From an uncultured Clostridia bacterium (GTDB lineage: Bacteria > Bacillota > Clostridia > TANB77 > CAG-508): a stretch of 64,000 nt of DNA. Below are positions 8,664 through 19,065 of the stretch, piece after piece. Under the pieces are notes generated by a model. It searched no databases. It worked only from the letters and a program-made list of their open reading frames with translations, and was not told where the DNA came from. Each line of letters opens with the position of its first letter. Position 1 is the stretch's first letter. Made by a program: the position numbers and the translations under genes. The DNA is taken from the NCBI GenBank assembly GCA_948630815.1, contig CAPIEU010000004.1, forward strand, positions 62,001 to 126,000. Direction: 5' to 3'.

Positions 8664-9930
8664 TTGATTAGTTTTTTAATAACAGCTTTAAAAGTAATAT
8701 TTTTATTAGGTTTTTTAATTTTTATACATGAAGGTGGTCATTTTATAGTTGCAAAATTATGTAAGGTAAAGGTTAATGAATTTGCAATAGGATTTGGACC
8801 AACTATATGGAAAAGTAAAAATACAGAAACTAAATATGCACTTAGACTAATTCCACTTGGTGGTTTTGTAAGTATGGAAGGAGAAGAAGAACGATCAGAA
8901 GCAGAAGGTTCTTTTAGTAAAACAAGTATTCTAAAAAGAATTTTAATTGTAATTGCAGGACGGAATGGTTAATATTATATTTGGACTTTTAGTATATTTT
9001 ATGCTTGTGGCAAATATAGGAAACTATGTATCTCAAGAGATTGAATTAGTAGATGATAGATATGGAGCTGCAACGGCTGGAATAGAAGCAGGAGACGAAA
9101 TTATTAAAATTGATAATAAAAGAATAAGAAATAAGAGTGATGTAGAAGAAGCTTTAGAAAAATCAAAGGGAAAAGAAATAACAGTTACAATAAAAAGAAA
9201 TAATGAACTAATTAAGAAAAATGTAATTCCAACAGCTATACCAGGAAAAGATACAGGAATTTATTTAGGAGCATCAGGTGAAGAAATTACAACAAAAATT
9301 GTAGCAATTTACCCAGGAAGCCCAGCTGAAATTGAGGGCATAGAAGTAAACGATGTTATATTAAAAATAAACGGAAAAGATGTAGAAAGCGACCCATATA
9401 AAGTAGTAGAATATATAAAAGAAAGTAATGATGAAACTTGTGTATTTACTATTAAAAGAAAAGATGAAATAAAAGAAATATCAGTAACTCCAAACATCAC
9501 ATATACTTATTTATTAGGTGTACAATTTAAAAAGGCAGAAAATAATTTTGTAAATAATATTTACTATGGATTTTGGGACACAGTAGATTTTTCAGTATCA
9601 ATTATAGATAATTTAAAAATGATGTTTACTGGAAAAGTAAATGCAAATCAACTTATGGGACCAATTGGAATATCTGGAATTGTTGCAGATACAAAAGGAA
9701 TTAGTGATTTTATTTATATACTTGCATTAATTTCACTATCACTTGGAGTAACTAATCTTTTACCATTTCCACCACTTGATGGAGGAAAAGTAGTAATATA
9801 TATAATAGAAGCAATACGAAAAAAGCCAATGAAAGAAAAAACAGAAATGACAATCCAAATGTTAGGTTTTGCAATTCTAATTGGATTATCAATATTTGTT
9901 ACTTATAATGATATATTGAGAATATTTTAA
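8664..9930 (+). CDS. rseP: RIP metalloprotease RseP/RasP, one +1 shift at CGG
   Basis: Site-2 intramembrane zinc protease that cuts anti-sigma factors and signal peptides. HEGGH is in the first membrane segment (near residue 20), a PDZ region follows in the middle, and NLLPFPPLDGGK near residue 364 carries the third zinc ligand. The gene is split at 8961: in-frame CGG after IVIAG leads to a stop three codons on. Resuming at GGA 8962 gives AGGMVNIIFGLLVY, matching the conserved AGPxMNxxxG helix, and 421 aa in all. TTG 8664 with GGAGG eight bases upstream is the chosen start. The shift lies in a nearly invariant glycine region, so an unshifted product would be inactive. Confidence 0.93.
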
Positions 9931-9970
9931 ATTAAATTCCAGTTTTACAAAAACTGGAATTTAATTTAAA
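9928..9970 (+). terminator. Terminator after rseP
   Basis: AATTAAATTCCAGTTTT, loop ACA, AAAACTGGAATTTAATT: a long near-perfect stem. It separates rseP from the toxin-antitoxin pair, which lies between rseP and polC. Confidence 0.75.
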
Positions 9971-10032
9971 AGAAAGCATTGCATAAAAAGACAAAATATG
10001 TTACATTATAAAAGAAAGGTTGGTGAAGAAGA

Positions 10033-10236
10033 ATGATAAATACAAAAACATTAAAATTAAATAAATTGAATTTAAAAGAATATTTAAACAAAAGAAAAGA
10101 AATAGATGAAGCATATAAAGAATATGTAAATAAATTAATTAACAAAGCAGAAGAAAGCATAGAAGAAGGAAGAGTAAGACCAATTGAATGCATAATAAAA
10201 GAAATAGAAGAAGAATATGGATTGATGCCTAGATGA
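10033..10236 (+). CDS. Antitoxin of a RelBE/ParDE-type pair
   Basis: 67 aa, highly charged, mostly helical by composition, ending GLMPR. The stop codon TGA at 10234-10236 overlaps the ATG of the next gene (ATGA-type overlap, translational coupling), the usual antitoxin-toxin arrangement. I do not recognise the exact DNA-binding family. The antitoxin role is inferred from size, charge and the toxin downstream. The pair interrupts the conserved rseP-polC neighbourhood. Confidence 0.7.
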   Translation: MINTKTLKLNKLNLKEYLNKRKEIDEAYKEYVNKLINKAEESIEEGRVRPIECIIKEIEEEYGLMPR

Positions 10237-10514
10237 ACAATTATATTATAAAGACAACTGAAGATTATGATGATTCTCTTAGAAAGATTCTTATTAACTT
10301 ACATTTTTTGTCTCCAACCATAGCAAAGAACTTTTATAATAATTTACTTCAAAAGATAGAATTATTAAAGATATTTCCAAAAATGTATCAAATTTCAAAT
10401 GATAATCCTAAATATAGAAAAATAAAAGTTAAAAAATATATTGTATTATATAGAATTGAAAAAAACATTATATACATAATTGATATATTTCCTGAAAAAT
10501 CAAAAATTTTTTAA
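10233..10514 (+). CDS. RelE/ParE-family toxin
   Basis: 93 aa. It follows the RelE/ParE fold: two N-terminal helices (SLRKILINLHFLSPTIAKNFYNNLLQKIELLKIFP) then strands with YRKIKVKKYIVLYRIEKN and IIYIIDIF. The pattern P-x-x-Y...YR-x-x-x-V-x-x-Y-x-x-x-Y is diagnostic. Members either cleave ribosome-bound mRNA or poison gyrase; the sequence does not decide which. Translationally coupled to the antitoxin by a 4-nt overlap. Confidence 0.8.
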   Translation: MNNYIIKTTEDYDDSLRKILINLHFLSPTIAKNFYNNLLQKIELLKIFPKMYQISNDNPKYRKIKVKKYIVLYRIEKNIIYIIDIFPEKSKIF

Positions 10515-10638
10515 TAATCAAGATTAATTTATAAATCTTTTAAAAATCCAAATAAATTTAGAAAAATTAAATATTTATTGTTTTAAAATTAGACATATTA
10601 TGATAAAATAACCTTTATAAAAAGGGAGGCTTATTTTA

Positions 10639-13600
10639 ATGCAAGAAGAATTAAAAACAGTAAAAGAAATATTTAGTGATTACAAAGAAGAAGTAACTAT
10701 TAATAATTGTAAAATACAAAAGATAAGTTTATTTAAAAAAATAAATAAACTAGAGCTTAAGTTAAAATGCTGTGAATACATAAAAATAGAAGAATTGTTG
10801 GACTTTGAAAACTATTTAAAGTCTAGATTTAGAATAGAAAATATTGAAATAGATACATTATATGAAGAAAATGTAGAACTTCCAAGCATTGAGAGTGTAT
10901 GGAAAGGTATTGTGGAATATATGTCTTTAAAATATCCATTAACAAAAGTGTTATTACAAAATAGTAAAGCACAAGTGCAAGATAACATAGTAACAGTAAC
11001 AGTTTTCGTAAATGGTGTAGATTTTTTATGTGCAAGAGGATTTGATAAAACATTAGAAAGTATATTAAAAAGTTTATATGGAAAGACATATAAAGTTAAA
11101 TACATAGAAGATATTAATGAGGAAGAAATACAAAAAATAGAGCAGAAATCTAAAATGACGGAAAAGTATGAAATAGAAAAAGCAATTAGTGAAGCCCAAA
11201 GCATAATGGAACAAAAAGAAGAAGAAAGTACAGAAAATGTTGAGGAAAATGTAGAGGCAGATCTTGTACCAGTCCAGGAAGACGCACAAATTCCACAAGA
11301 AGAACAATCCAAAGAAAAATCTCCAGTAATTTTAGGACGAAATGGAAATATTAAAGATACAGTAGTAAATATTAGTGATATATCAATTGATAGCGGAAAA
11401 ATAGCATTAGAAGGAGAAATTATTAATACAGATTCACGTGAATTAAAAAGTGGAAAATTCCTTGTAATGTTTGATTTGTATGATGGAACAAGTACCATAA
11501 CTTGTAAGGCATTTGTTGAAGCAGAAAAGGCACAAAATGTTATAAAAAGACTTAGTGAAGCAAAAGCTGTAAAAATTTCGGGAACAGCACAATTTGATCC
11601 ATATGCTAAAGAAATAGGAGTTATTTCAAATGTAATTGTAGAAGTTCCAGCTAAGAAAAAACAAGAAAGAATGGATTATGCTGAAACTAAAAGAGTAGAA
11701 TTACATATGCACACACAAATGAGCCAAATGGATGGAATGACATCTGCTACAGAACTTATAAAAAGGGCAATGAAATGGGGATGGAAATCTATTGCAATTA
11801 CAGACCATGGCGTTGTACAAGCTTTCCCAGAAGCTCATAAATTATTAGGAAGAAATAATCCAGATATGAAAGTAATATATGGAGTAGAAGCATATCTTGT
11901 TCCAGATAAAACACCTAGTGTAAGTTTTCCTAAAAAACAGGATATAGATACTGAATATTGTGTTTTAGATATAGAAACTACTGGATTATCTTTTAGAACA
12001 GAGAAAATAACAGAACTTGGAGCAGTTATTTATAAAAATGGGGAAATAGTAGATGAATTTGAATGTTTTGTAAATCCTGAAAAACCAATACCAGCTGAAG
12101 TAGTTGAAGTTACACATATTACAGATGATATGGTAAAAGAAGCTGAAACTATAGAAACAATACTTCCTAAGTTTTTGGAATTTATAGGAAATAGGGTTAT
12201 AGTTGCACATAATGCAGACTTTGATGTTGGATTTATAAAATATAATGCAGAAAAATTGGGTATAAAATTAGAAAATACATATATAGATACTTTAAGACTT
12301 GCAAAAGATTTGTTTCCTGATTATAAAAAATATAAATTAGGAATTATTGCAGAAAAACTTGGTATAAAAGTAGATGTTGCACACCGAGCTTTAGATGATG
12401 TTATTACATTAGTTAAGGTGTTTAAAGTGATGCTTGATATGCTAAAAGAAAAAGGTGCAAAGAGTTTAAATGATATAGACAAACTAGAAGAAGGAAAAGC
12501 TGATTTTAAAAAGTTACCTAGCTATCATGCAATTATCTTAGCAAAAAACTATGTGGGTTTAAAGAATTTATATAAACTAGTATCATTTTCCCATATTGAC
12601 TATTTTTATAAAAAACCAAGAATTCTAAAATCATTATATAAAAAATATGCTGAAGGATTAATATTAGGTAGTGCTTGTGAGGCAGGAGAACTATATAGAG
12701 CGATTGTTGCAGGTAAGACAGATGAAGAAGTGGAGCAAATTGCAAAAGATTACGATTACTTAGAAATTCAACCAAATGGAAACAATATGTTTATGGTGCG
12801 TAATGGTACTGTTCCAGATGAAGAGGCATTACAAGATATTAATAGAAAAATTGTAAATTTAGGTGAAAAACTAGGAAAGATTGTTGTAGCAACCTGTGAT
12901 GTTCATTTTATAGATCCACAAGATGAAATATATAGAAGAATTTTAATGGCAGGACAAGGCTATGATGATGCAGATGAACAAGCACCACTTTATTTAAGAA
13001 CTACTAATGAAATGATAGAAGAATTTAAATATTTAGGACTAGATAAAGCATATGAATTAGTAGTAACAAATACAAATAAAATTGCTGATATGTGTGAAGC
13101 GATAAGTCCTATATCAGATGAAAAGTGTCCACCTCATATTGATGGTTGTGAACAAGAAATTGAAGATATTGCTATGTCGAAAGCAAAAGAATTATATGGA
13201 GATCCACTACCACAAATTGTAAAAGAAAGATTAGATAAGGAATTACAATCAATTATAAAAAATGGATTTTCTGTAATGTATATTATAGCTCAAAAATTAG
13301 TATGGAAATCTAATGAAGATGGATATATAGTAGGTTCGCGTGGATCTGTACGGTTCATCTTTTGTGGCAAATATGACAGGTATAACAGAGGTAAATTCGC
13401 TACCAGCACATTATAGATGTCCAAACTGTAAGTATTCAGATTTTACAGATTATGGCTATAAAAATGGGTTTGATTTGCCAGATAAAGAATGTCCTAAATG
13501 TGGACACAAACTAGATAAAGACGGAATGGATATACCTTTTGAAACTTTCCTTGGTTTTAATGGAGATAAAGAGCCAGATATAGACTTAAACTTTTCAGGG

Positions 13601-15013
13601 GAATATCAAGCAAAAGCACATAAATATACAGAAGTAATATTTGGAAAAGGAACTACATTTAAGGCAGGTACAATAGGTACTGTTGCAGATAAAACAGCAT
13701 TTGGATATGTTAAAAAGTATTATGAGGAAAGAGGAATACCAATTAATAATGCAGAAGCAATAAGACTTGCAAAAGGTTGTACTGGCATAAAAAGGACAAC
13801 TGGGCAACATCCGGGGGGAATTATAGTAGTACCAAAGGGGAGAGAAATTTATGAATTTTGTCCGATACAACATCCTGCAGATGATTCTACGTCAGATATT
13901 GTTACAACACATTTTGATTATCACTCAATAGACCAAAACCTTTTAAAACTTGATATACTAGGACACGATGATCCTACAGTAATAAGAATGTTATATGATA
14001 TAACAGGTATAGACCCAACTAAAATTCCACTTGATGATAAGGAAACAATGTCTATATTTTCGGGAACAGATGCAATAGGAGTAACACCAGAACAAATACA
14101 TTCAGAAGTAGGAAGTTTTGGAGTTCCTGAGTTTGGGACAAAATTTGTAAGAGGAATGCTACTTGATACAAAACCAAAAACCTTTGATGAATTAATTCGT
14201 ATTTCAGGATTATCACATGGTACAGATGTATGGCTTGGTAATGCTCAAAGTTTAATAGAAGCAGGAACTGTAACTCTAGACCAAGCAATATGCTGTAGAG
14301 ATGATATAATGATATACTTAATGAAAAAAGGCTTAGAGCCAAATCCAGCATTTAAAATAATGGAAACAGTACGTAAAGGTAAGGCATTAAAGGATCCAGC
14401 AAAATGGGCAGAATATGTTAAAATGATGAAAGAACATGATGTTCCAGATTGGTATATAAAATCTTGTGAAAAAATTAAATATATGTTTCCAAAGGCTCAC
14501 GCAGCAGCATATGTAACAAATGCTTTTAGAATAGCTTGGTTTAAAGTACATGAGCCACTTGCTTATTATGCAGCATATTTTTCAATTCGTGCAAAGGCAT
14601 TTGATAGTGATGTTATGATTTGCGGAAAAGAAAAAGTAAAAAATAAAATGAAAGAAATTGAACTTATGGGAAATACTGCAACTGCTAAGGATAAGGATAT
14701 GTATGATGACCTAGAAATAGTTCTTGAAATGTATGAAAGAGGTTTTAAGTTTTTACCAATAGATTTATATGAGTCTGATTCTAAGAAATTTTTAGTACAA
14801 GATGGGGCAATACGTCCACCATTAAATAGTATCCCAGGACTTGGTGGAGTGGCAGCAGAAAGTATTATAGATGCAAGGGCTGATGGTAAGTTTATGTCTA
14901 TAGACGATTTAAAAATTCGTTCAAAAGCAGGTAAATCAGTAATAGAAATGCTTACAAATGCAGGGTGTTTACAAGGTATGAGTCAAAGTAATCAAATGAG
15001 TTTGTTTGGGTAA
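10639..15013 (+). CDS. polC: DNA polymerase III alpha subunit PolC, one +1 shift at CGG
   Basis: Replicative polymerase of low-GC Gram-positives. Order: N-terminal domains (1-220), OB fold near 240-330, PHP domain (RVELHMHTQMSQMDGM near 355), DEDDh proofreading exonuclease inserted in PHP (VLDIETTGLS near 440, HNADFDVGF near 528), zinc finger CPNCKYSDF..CPKCGHKLD, and polymerase palm PDIDLNFSGEYQ. The gene splits at 13351: CGG after VGSRGSV. Resuming at GGT 13352 gives VGSRGSVGSSFVANMTGIT, the PolC consensus, and 1457 aa in total, the family length. Without the shift the protein ends 22 codons later, before the active site. GGGAGG lies upstream of ATG 10639. Confidence 0.96.
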
Positions 15014-15087
15014 TTGACATAAATATAAAAATGATATATAATTATTATGTAAAAGAAAACTATAAAGTTTTATAGGAGGAAAAGAAA

Positions 15088-15195
15088 ATGAAGAAAGAAA
15101 ATAACAATGTAATTCAGGAAATTTTCTCATCAATAATTGCTATAGCAATTATATTAATTTGTGCCTTTTGTATAGTGCCTTGCTTATTTTCATAA
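15088..15195 (+). CDS. Small membrane protein, 35 aa
   Basis: ATG 15088 has AGGAGG 9 bases upstream. The peptide starts MKKENNNVIQEIFSS, followed by one hydrophobic segment of about 18 residues rich in Ile, Ala and Cys. Host-like AT-rich codons. The ribosome site is strong, so it is probably translated; function unknown. Confidence 0.5.
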   Translation: MKKENNNVIQEIFSSIIAIAIILICAFCIVPCLFS

Positions 15196-15196
15196 G

Positions 15197-15271
15197 GTGT
15201 GGATAGACGGTTATATTATAATAACTTTTGTTTGCTTTTTGTTTGGTATATTTGGAACCGCTTTTATATAA
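15197..15271 (+). CDS. Possible small membrane peptide, 24 aa
   Basis: GTG 15197 follows the previous stop by one base. The peptide MWIDGYIIITFVCFLFGIF.. is a single hydrophobic helix. AAGG overlaps the start region. It may be the second of a coupled pair of membrane peptides. Evidence is weak because of its length. Confidence 0.3.
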   Translation: MWIDGYIIITFVCFLFGIFGTAFI

Positions 15272-15348
15272 AGGGGGTAAGCGAGTTATAGGCGATTGGG
15301 GGTAAAGTAAAACTTTGCTCCCAATAATTAATAAATGGAGGTTATATT

Positions 15349-15633
15349 ATGGTTTTGAAAGAGATTTTTTCAATAAGAAATATTATAATATATTTAATAG
15401 TTATAAATTTAATAGCTTTTTTATCTATGTTAATAGATAAAAAGAAAGCAAAATGGGGAAGCTGGAGGATACCAGAAAATACCTTATTTTTGTATGCTAT
15501 TTTAGGTGGTACAATTGGAAGTATTGTAGGAATGTATACTTTTAGGCATAAAACAAAGAAACCTAAATTTTATGTAGGTATGCCAGTATTGCTTGTGCTA
15601 CAAATTTTAGCAGTTGTGGCATTTATGGTTTAA
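15349..15633 (+). CDS. DUF1294 membrane protein
   Basis: 94 aa with two or three membrane helices. The motif SMLIDKKKAKWGSWRIPENTLFLYAILGG followed by a glycine-rich segment and FRHKTKKPKF is the DUF1294 signature. Family function is not known. GGAGG before ATG 15349. Single gene. Confidence 0.85.
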   Translation: MVLKEIFSIRNIIIYLIVINLIAFLSMLIDKKKAKWGSWRIPENTLFLYAILGGTIGSIVGMYTFRHKTKKPKFYVGMPVLLVLQILAVVAFMV

Positions 15634-15698
15634 TAAAATTAGTTACAGTGATGTTAAATTGAATTGCAATCCAATTATTGAAAAACGATAAAAAAGTA

Positions 15699-15742
15699 TT
15701 GACAAACAAAAACTATTGGTATATAATGCCAATAGTTTTTGT
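15699..15742 (+). promoter_or_regulatory. Promoter with palindromic operator over the -10 box
   Basis: TTGACA at 15699-15704, spacer about 17, TATAAT at 15722-15727. A perfect 14-bp inverted repeat surrounds the -10: ACAAAAACTATTGG at 15706-15719 and CCAATAGTTTTTGT at 15729-15742. A repressor bound there would block the polymerase. The operon downstream ends in an XRE-type regulator (17883), the natural candidate for autoregulation; that link is inference. The same repeat could also form a hairpin in RNA. Confidence 0.75.
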
Positions 15743-15810
15743 AATTTAAAGGCATATAACTAGTGAAAAGTTAAAAAACTCTTAAAAAGTTTTGATAGGA
15801 GGGAATATAT

Positions 15811-17352
15811 ATGCGAAAAGCAGTATATGGAAGTTTATTTTTAAGTATTTTACATTCGATTTTATTTTTTGGGCAGGACTTAGGTATATCTGTACTTTTG
15901 TTTTCTGTACCTACAGTATTTTTACTTATTATAATGCTAAAAAAACAAGATAAAGTAAAAAACAAAAATGCATTATATTTGTCTATACCAATTTTATTAT
16001 TAAGTAGTACATATTTATTTTTTAATAATGAATTTTTTAATGTAGTAAATATGATTGCTATTCTAATTTTGTTAGGGGCAATGATTGTATGGGCTACAAT
16101 TGATGCATTTAAAATAAGAACATTATTAGGTAAGTCTGTAAATTTAGTTATAGGTTCTTTAGAATTTATACCAAATTCATTAAAACTTATAAAAGAAGCA
16201 TTTTTATTAAAAAATAGTGATGATGAAATTAAAAATAAGAAGATAAAACAAATTGGAATTGGAATACTGTGTTCTATACCTTTATTATTAATAATACTTG
16301 CATTATTAATATCAGCAGATGGGATTTTTGCTAATATATTTGGTGGATTATACGATAAAATAATGTATATTTTTAATACTGAATTTTGGTTAAGAATTAT
16401 ACTTATAGGGATTATCACTATATATTTTGTATGTATTGTTTATAATATAGTTTTTAAAGAAAGTACATTAAATAAAGAAAGTTCTGCACCTTTTGCATGG
16501 AATCTTAAAGTTGATGAAACAATAGTAAATACAATTCTTACTATAATTAATGTTGTATATTTGCTTTTTAGTTCTATTCAAATTATATATGTATTTACAT
16601 ATTTATTTATAGCTCCGCAAAGTATCGCAGGAGATTTTAGGTTTGCAGAATATGCAAGACAAGGATTTTTCCAACTTATGTTTATAACCCTAATAAACTT
16701 TGTAATAATAATTGTTACAAATTCTAACAATAAGGAAAAAAAGGAAGATAATAAGTATACTAAAGTAATGAATATTTTACTAGCAATATTCACAATTATT
16801 ATTGCAATATCAGCTTTTATGAGAATGAATTTATATGAAAGAGAATATGGTTATACATTTTTAAGATTAATGGTATATGTAATTTTGTTAACAGAAATTA
16901 TTATGATAATACCAACAATTGTTTACATTATTAAAGGCAAATTTAATATATTTAAAACATATTTTGTTATAGTTGTTACAATGTATACAATAGTTAATTT
17001 TATAAATATTGATGCTACAATTGCTAGAAAAAATGTTAATAGATATATTGAACAAGATAATATATCAGCAAAACGAGATTTTGATTTTTATTATTTAAGA
17101 TATAATACAGGAACAGATGCAATACCAGAAATTGTAAAACTTTATAATAATGTTAGTGATGAAAATTTAAAAAGAGAAATTAATAACTACTTATATAGTC
17201 AATATAATACTGTAAAAGAAGAAAGAAACTGGCAAGAGTTTAATATATCAAAGCAAAAAGCAAAAGATATTTTAAAAGAAATGAATTTAACTTATATACA
17301 AAATTATTATAAAAATAGTAATAGACATAATGATTACAATTATAATATTTAA
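15811..17352 (+). CDS. DUF4153/DUF4173-type multi-pass membrane protein
   Basis: 513 aa with about ten to twelve hydrophobic segments through residue 410, then a soluble tail of about 90 residues with an RYNTGTDAIPEIV segment. This architecture fits the DUF4153/DUF4173 membrane family, of unknown role. AGGAGG precedes ATG 15811. First gene behind the palindromic promoter. Family call is from overall pattern rather than a firm motif. Confidence 0.65.
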   Translation: MRKAVYGSLFLSILHSILFFGQDLGISVLLFSVPTVFLLIIMLKKQDKVKNKNALYLSIPILLLSSTYLFFNNEFFNVVNMIAILILLGAMIVWATIDAFKIRTLLGKSVNLVIGSLEFIPNSLKLIKEAFLLKNSDDEIKNKKIKQIGIGILCSIPLLLIILALLISADGIFANIFGGLYDKIMYIFNTEFWLRIILIGIITIYFVCIVYNIVFKESTLNKESSAPFAWNLKVDETIVNTILTIINVVYLLFSSIQIIYVFTYLFIAPQSIAGDFRFAEYARQGFFQLMFITLINFVIIIVTNSNNKEKKEDNKYTKVMNILLAIFTIIIAISAFMRMNLYEREYGYTFLRLMVYVILLTEIIMIIPTIVYIIKGKFNIFKTYFVIVVTMYTIVNFINIDATIARKNVNRYIEQDNISAKRDFDFYYLRYNTGTDAIPEIVKLYNNVSDENLKREINNYLYSQYNTVKEERNWQEFNISKQKAKDILKEMNLTYIQNYYKNSNRHNDYNYNI

Positions 17353-17361
17353 TAAAAGAAA

Positions 17362-17395
17362 GTAGGGGCGGGCGACCCTCCAACATCCAACTTCA
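17362..17395 (+). repeat. GTAGGGGC repeat, short copy
   Basis: AGTAGGGGCGGGCGACCC between the DUF4153-type gene and the DUF2975 gene, the 5' core of the dispersed family. It lies inside an apparent operon. Confidence 0.5.
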
Positions 17396-17409
17396 AAAAA
17401 GGAGGTATC

Positions 17410-17868
17410 ATGAAAGTAACAGGAAAGAAAAGTATTTCAAGTTTAATTAAGATATTTTTACAGGTTTTAATAGGAATTGGTTTGATTGTACTTATATTGT
17501 TACCATTACTATTACAAAAATATATACAATACATAAATCCAACATTAGATTATTATTCAGCACTAGTACTTTTGTATGTATCTGGTGTTCCAGCAATTAT
17601 TATAGTATATGAATTTATAAAACTATTTTCTTCTTTAAAAGAGGATAATCCATTTGTAGAAAGTAATATAAAAGCATTAAGAATTTCATCGATTTGTTCT
17701 ATAGTAATTGCAATAGAGTATGGGGTAGGAATGTTTTTAGTTACTAATTCTATATTTGGAATAATTATTGTTGGAGTATTTATAATAGCTTGGATTGGAT
17801 TGTATATACTTTCAGAACTTTTACAAAAGGCAATAGAATATAAAGAAGAAAATGATTTAACAATATAA
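17410..17868 (+). CDS. DUF2975 membrane protein
   Basis: 152 aa with four predicted membrane helices (residues about 15-36, 47-72, 90-110, 115-137). The segment LVLLYVSGVPAIIIVYEFIKLF and the FxxxNIKALRISSICS turn match the DUF2975 family, which in Firmicutes is nearly always followed by a small XRE regulator (the YoaS/YozG arrangement), as here. AGGAGG upstream of ATG 17410. Function unknown. Confidence 0.8.
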   Translation: MKVTGKKSISSLIKIFLQVLIGIGLIVLILLPLLLQKYIQYINPTLDYYSALVLLYVSGVPAIIIVYEFIKLFSSLKEDNPFVESNIKALRISSICSIVIAIEYGVGMFLVTNSIFGIIIVGVFIIAWIGLYILSELLQKAIEYKEENDLTI

Positions 17869-17882
17869 AAAGGGGGAGAGAG

Positions 17883-18089
17883 ATGGGTATTATAGTTAAT
17901 TTGGATGTTATGATGGCTAAAAGAAAAATCTCTTCTTCTGAACTTGCAGAAAAGATAGGTATTACAACAGCAAATTTATCAATACTTAAAACTAATAAAG
18001 GAAAGGCGATTAGGTTTTCAACTTTAGAGAAAATATGTGAAGTATTAGAGTGTCAACCAGGGGACATATTAGAGTATAAAAATAAATAA
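17883..18089 (+). CDS. XRE-family regulator, YozG-like
   Basis: 68 aa, almost entirely one Cro/CI helix-turn-helix: AEKIGITTANLSILKTNKGKAIRFSTLEKICEVLECQPGDIL. This is the small regulator that accompanies DUF2975 genes. GGGGGAGAG precedes ATG 17883. It probably regulates its own operon; the palindrome at 15706-15742 is a candidate operator. A 17-bp hairpin follows the stop codon. Confidence 0.88.
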   Translation: MGIIVNLDVMMAKRKISSSELAEKIGITTANLSILKTNKGKAIRFSTLEKICEVLECQPGDILEYKNK

Positions 18090-18093
18090 AAAC

Positions 18094-18133
18094 AAAACTT
18101 CTTAAAATAGAATATACTATTTTAGGAGGTTTT
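18094..18133 (+). promoter_or_regulatory. 17-bp hairpin that hides the ribosome site of the DUF3298 gene
   Basis: Arms 18094-18110 (AAAACTTCTTAAAATAG) and 18117-18133 (CTATTTTAGGAGGTTTT) pair fully, two positions as G-U, with a 6-nt loop. The 3' arm contains the AGGAGG of the gene starting at ATG 18137. The structure can act as partial terminator for the XRE gene and block translation of read-through mRNA. Confidence 0.7.
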
Positions 18134-18136
18134 GTT

Positions 18137-18757
18137 ATGATGAATGAAATAAAAGAAAACATAATTGAAAATAAATTAATATATGATAATACCATTATTC
18201 TAACATATAGAATAAAATATCCTCAAATAGTAAGCACAAAATATAAATTAGGAAAAGATATTTTTAATAGATATAATAAGAAAATAGTTCAAGATTTGAA
18301 AGTATACACAGAGGGAGAATTATATTCACAGGCAAAAGAAATATATGAATACAATAAAAAACATGGGTATCCAGTAATGGTGTTTGAGGTAATTCTTGAA
18401 ACAAAAATAACTTATAATGAAGATAAAATCATAAGTTTATATCAAGACCAATATGTTTTTACAGGAGGTGCTCATGGAAGCACAATAAGAAAAACACAAA
18501 ACTGGAATTTGTATACAGCTAGGCAAATTCAGCTCTATAGATTATATAGTAATCCATATTTTTTGCTAGATATACTAAGAAAAATTAACTTACAAATTGC
18601 AAATGAAAAAGAAAACTATTTTGATAATTATTGTGAATTAGTTTTAGAAACTTTTAACCCAAATCAATATTATATAACAAAAAAGGGGATTAATATATTT
18701 TTTGGACAATATGATATTGCACCATATTCAACAGGAATTCCAGTATTTTTAGTTTAA
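18137..18757 (+). CDS. DUF3298/DUF4163 (RsiV-like) domain protein
   Basis: 206 aa, no clear signal peptide. An N-terminal DUF4163-like part (NTIILTYRIKYPQIV..) is followed by a DUF3298-like C-terminal half with QYVFTGGAHGSTIRKTQNWNL, FNPNQYYITKKGINIFFGQYDIAPYSTGIPVF. The latter motif is the hallmark of the family, also found in the extracytoplasmic domain of the anti-sigma factor RsiV, which binds lysozyme. Lacking a visible export signal, it may be cytoplasmic. Ribosome site sequestered in a hairpin. Confidence 0.8.
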   Translation: MMNEIKENIIENKLIYDNTIILTYRIKYPQIVSTKYKLGKDIFNRYNKKIVQDLKVYTEGELYSQAKEIYEYNKKHGYPVMVFEVILETKITYNEDKIISLYQDQYVFTGGAHGSTIRKTQNWNLYTARQIQLYRLYSNPYFLLDILRKINLQIANEKENYFDNYCELVLETFNPNQYYITKKGINIFFGQYDIAPYSTGIPVFLV

Positions 18758-18776
18758 GACAATATTAAGAGCACAA

Positions 18777-18808
18777 AAATAATAGAGGGGAGTCCTCTAT
18801 TATTTTTT
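18777..18808 (+). terminator. Bidirectional terminator
   Basis: AATAATAGAGG, loop GGAG, TCCTCTATTATT, then T run. It serves the DUF3298 gene and overlaps the 3' end of the convergent DUF1540 gene. Confidence 0.8.
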
Positions 18809-18964
18809 ATACTCATAGCTACTACACATAGATTCATCAGGATTTTTTGTAGAGCAATTTTCTACTGGTGTAACTATAATTTGTTTTAATGTACATTCTT
18901 TAGCATTTCCATTATTATATTTACAACTAGATACTGTACAGTTTATTTTTTGATTTTCTCCCAT
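18800..18964 (-). CDS. DUF1540 small cysteine protein
   Basis: 54 aa: MGENQKINCTVSSCKYNN.., with Cys at about 9, 14, 24, 38 and 48. The spacing and the KEC-x-L-x-x-I-x-V-x-P core match DUF1540, small probably metal-binding proteins common in spore-forming Firmicutes. GGAGG lies 8 bases before the ATG at 18964. Function unknown. Confidence 0.8.
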   Translation of the reverse strand: MGENQKINCTVSSCKYNNGNAKECTLKQIIVTPVENCSTKNPDESMCSSYEYKK

Positions 18965-19065
18965 AAAAATAACCTCCATTTAAAATACTAAAAATAATAT
19001 TTAATTTAATATATATTAGTATTTACATAAGAAACTATTTTTATAACAGTATAACAGTAAATGTT

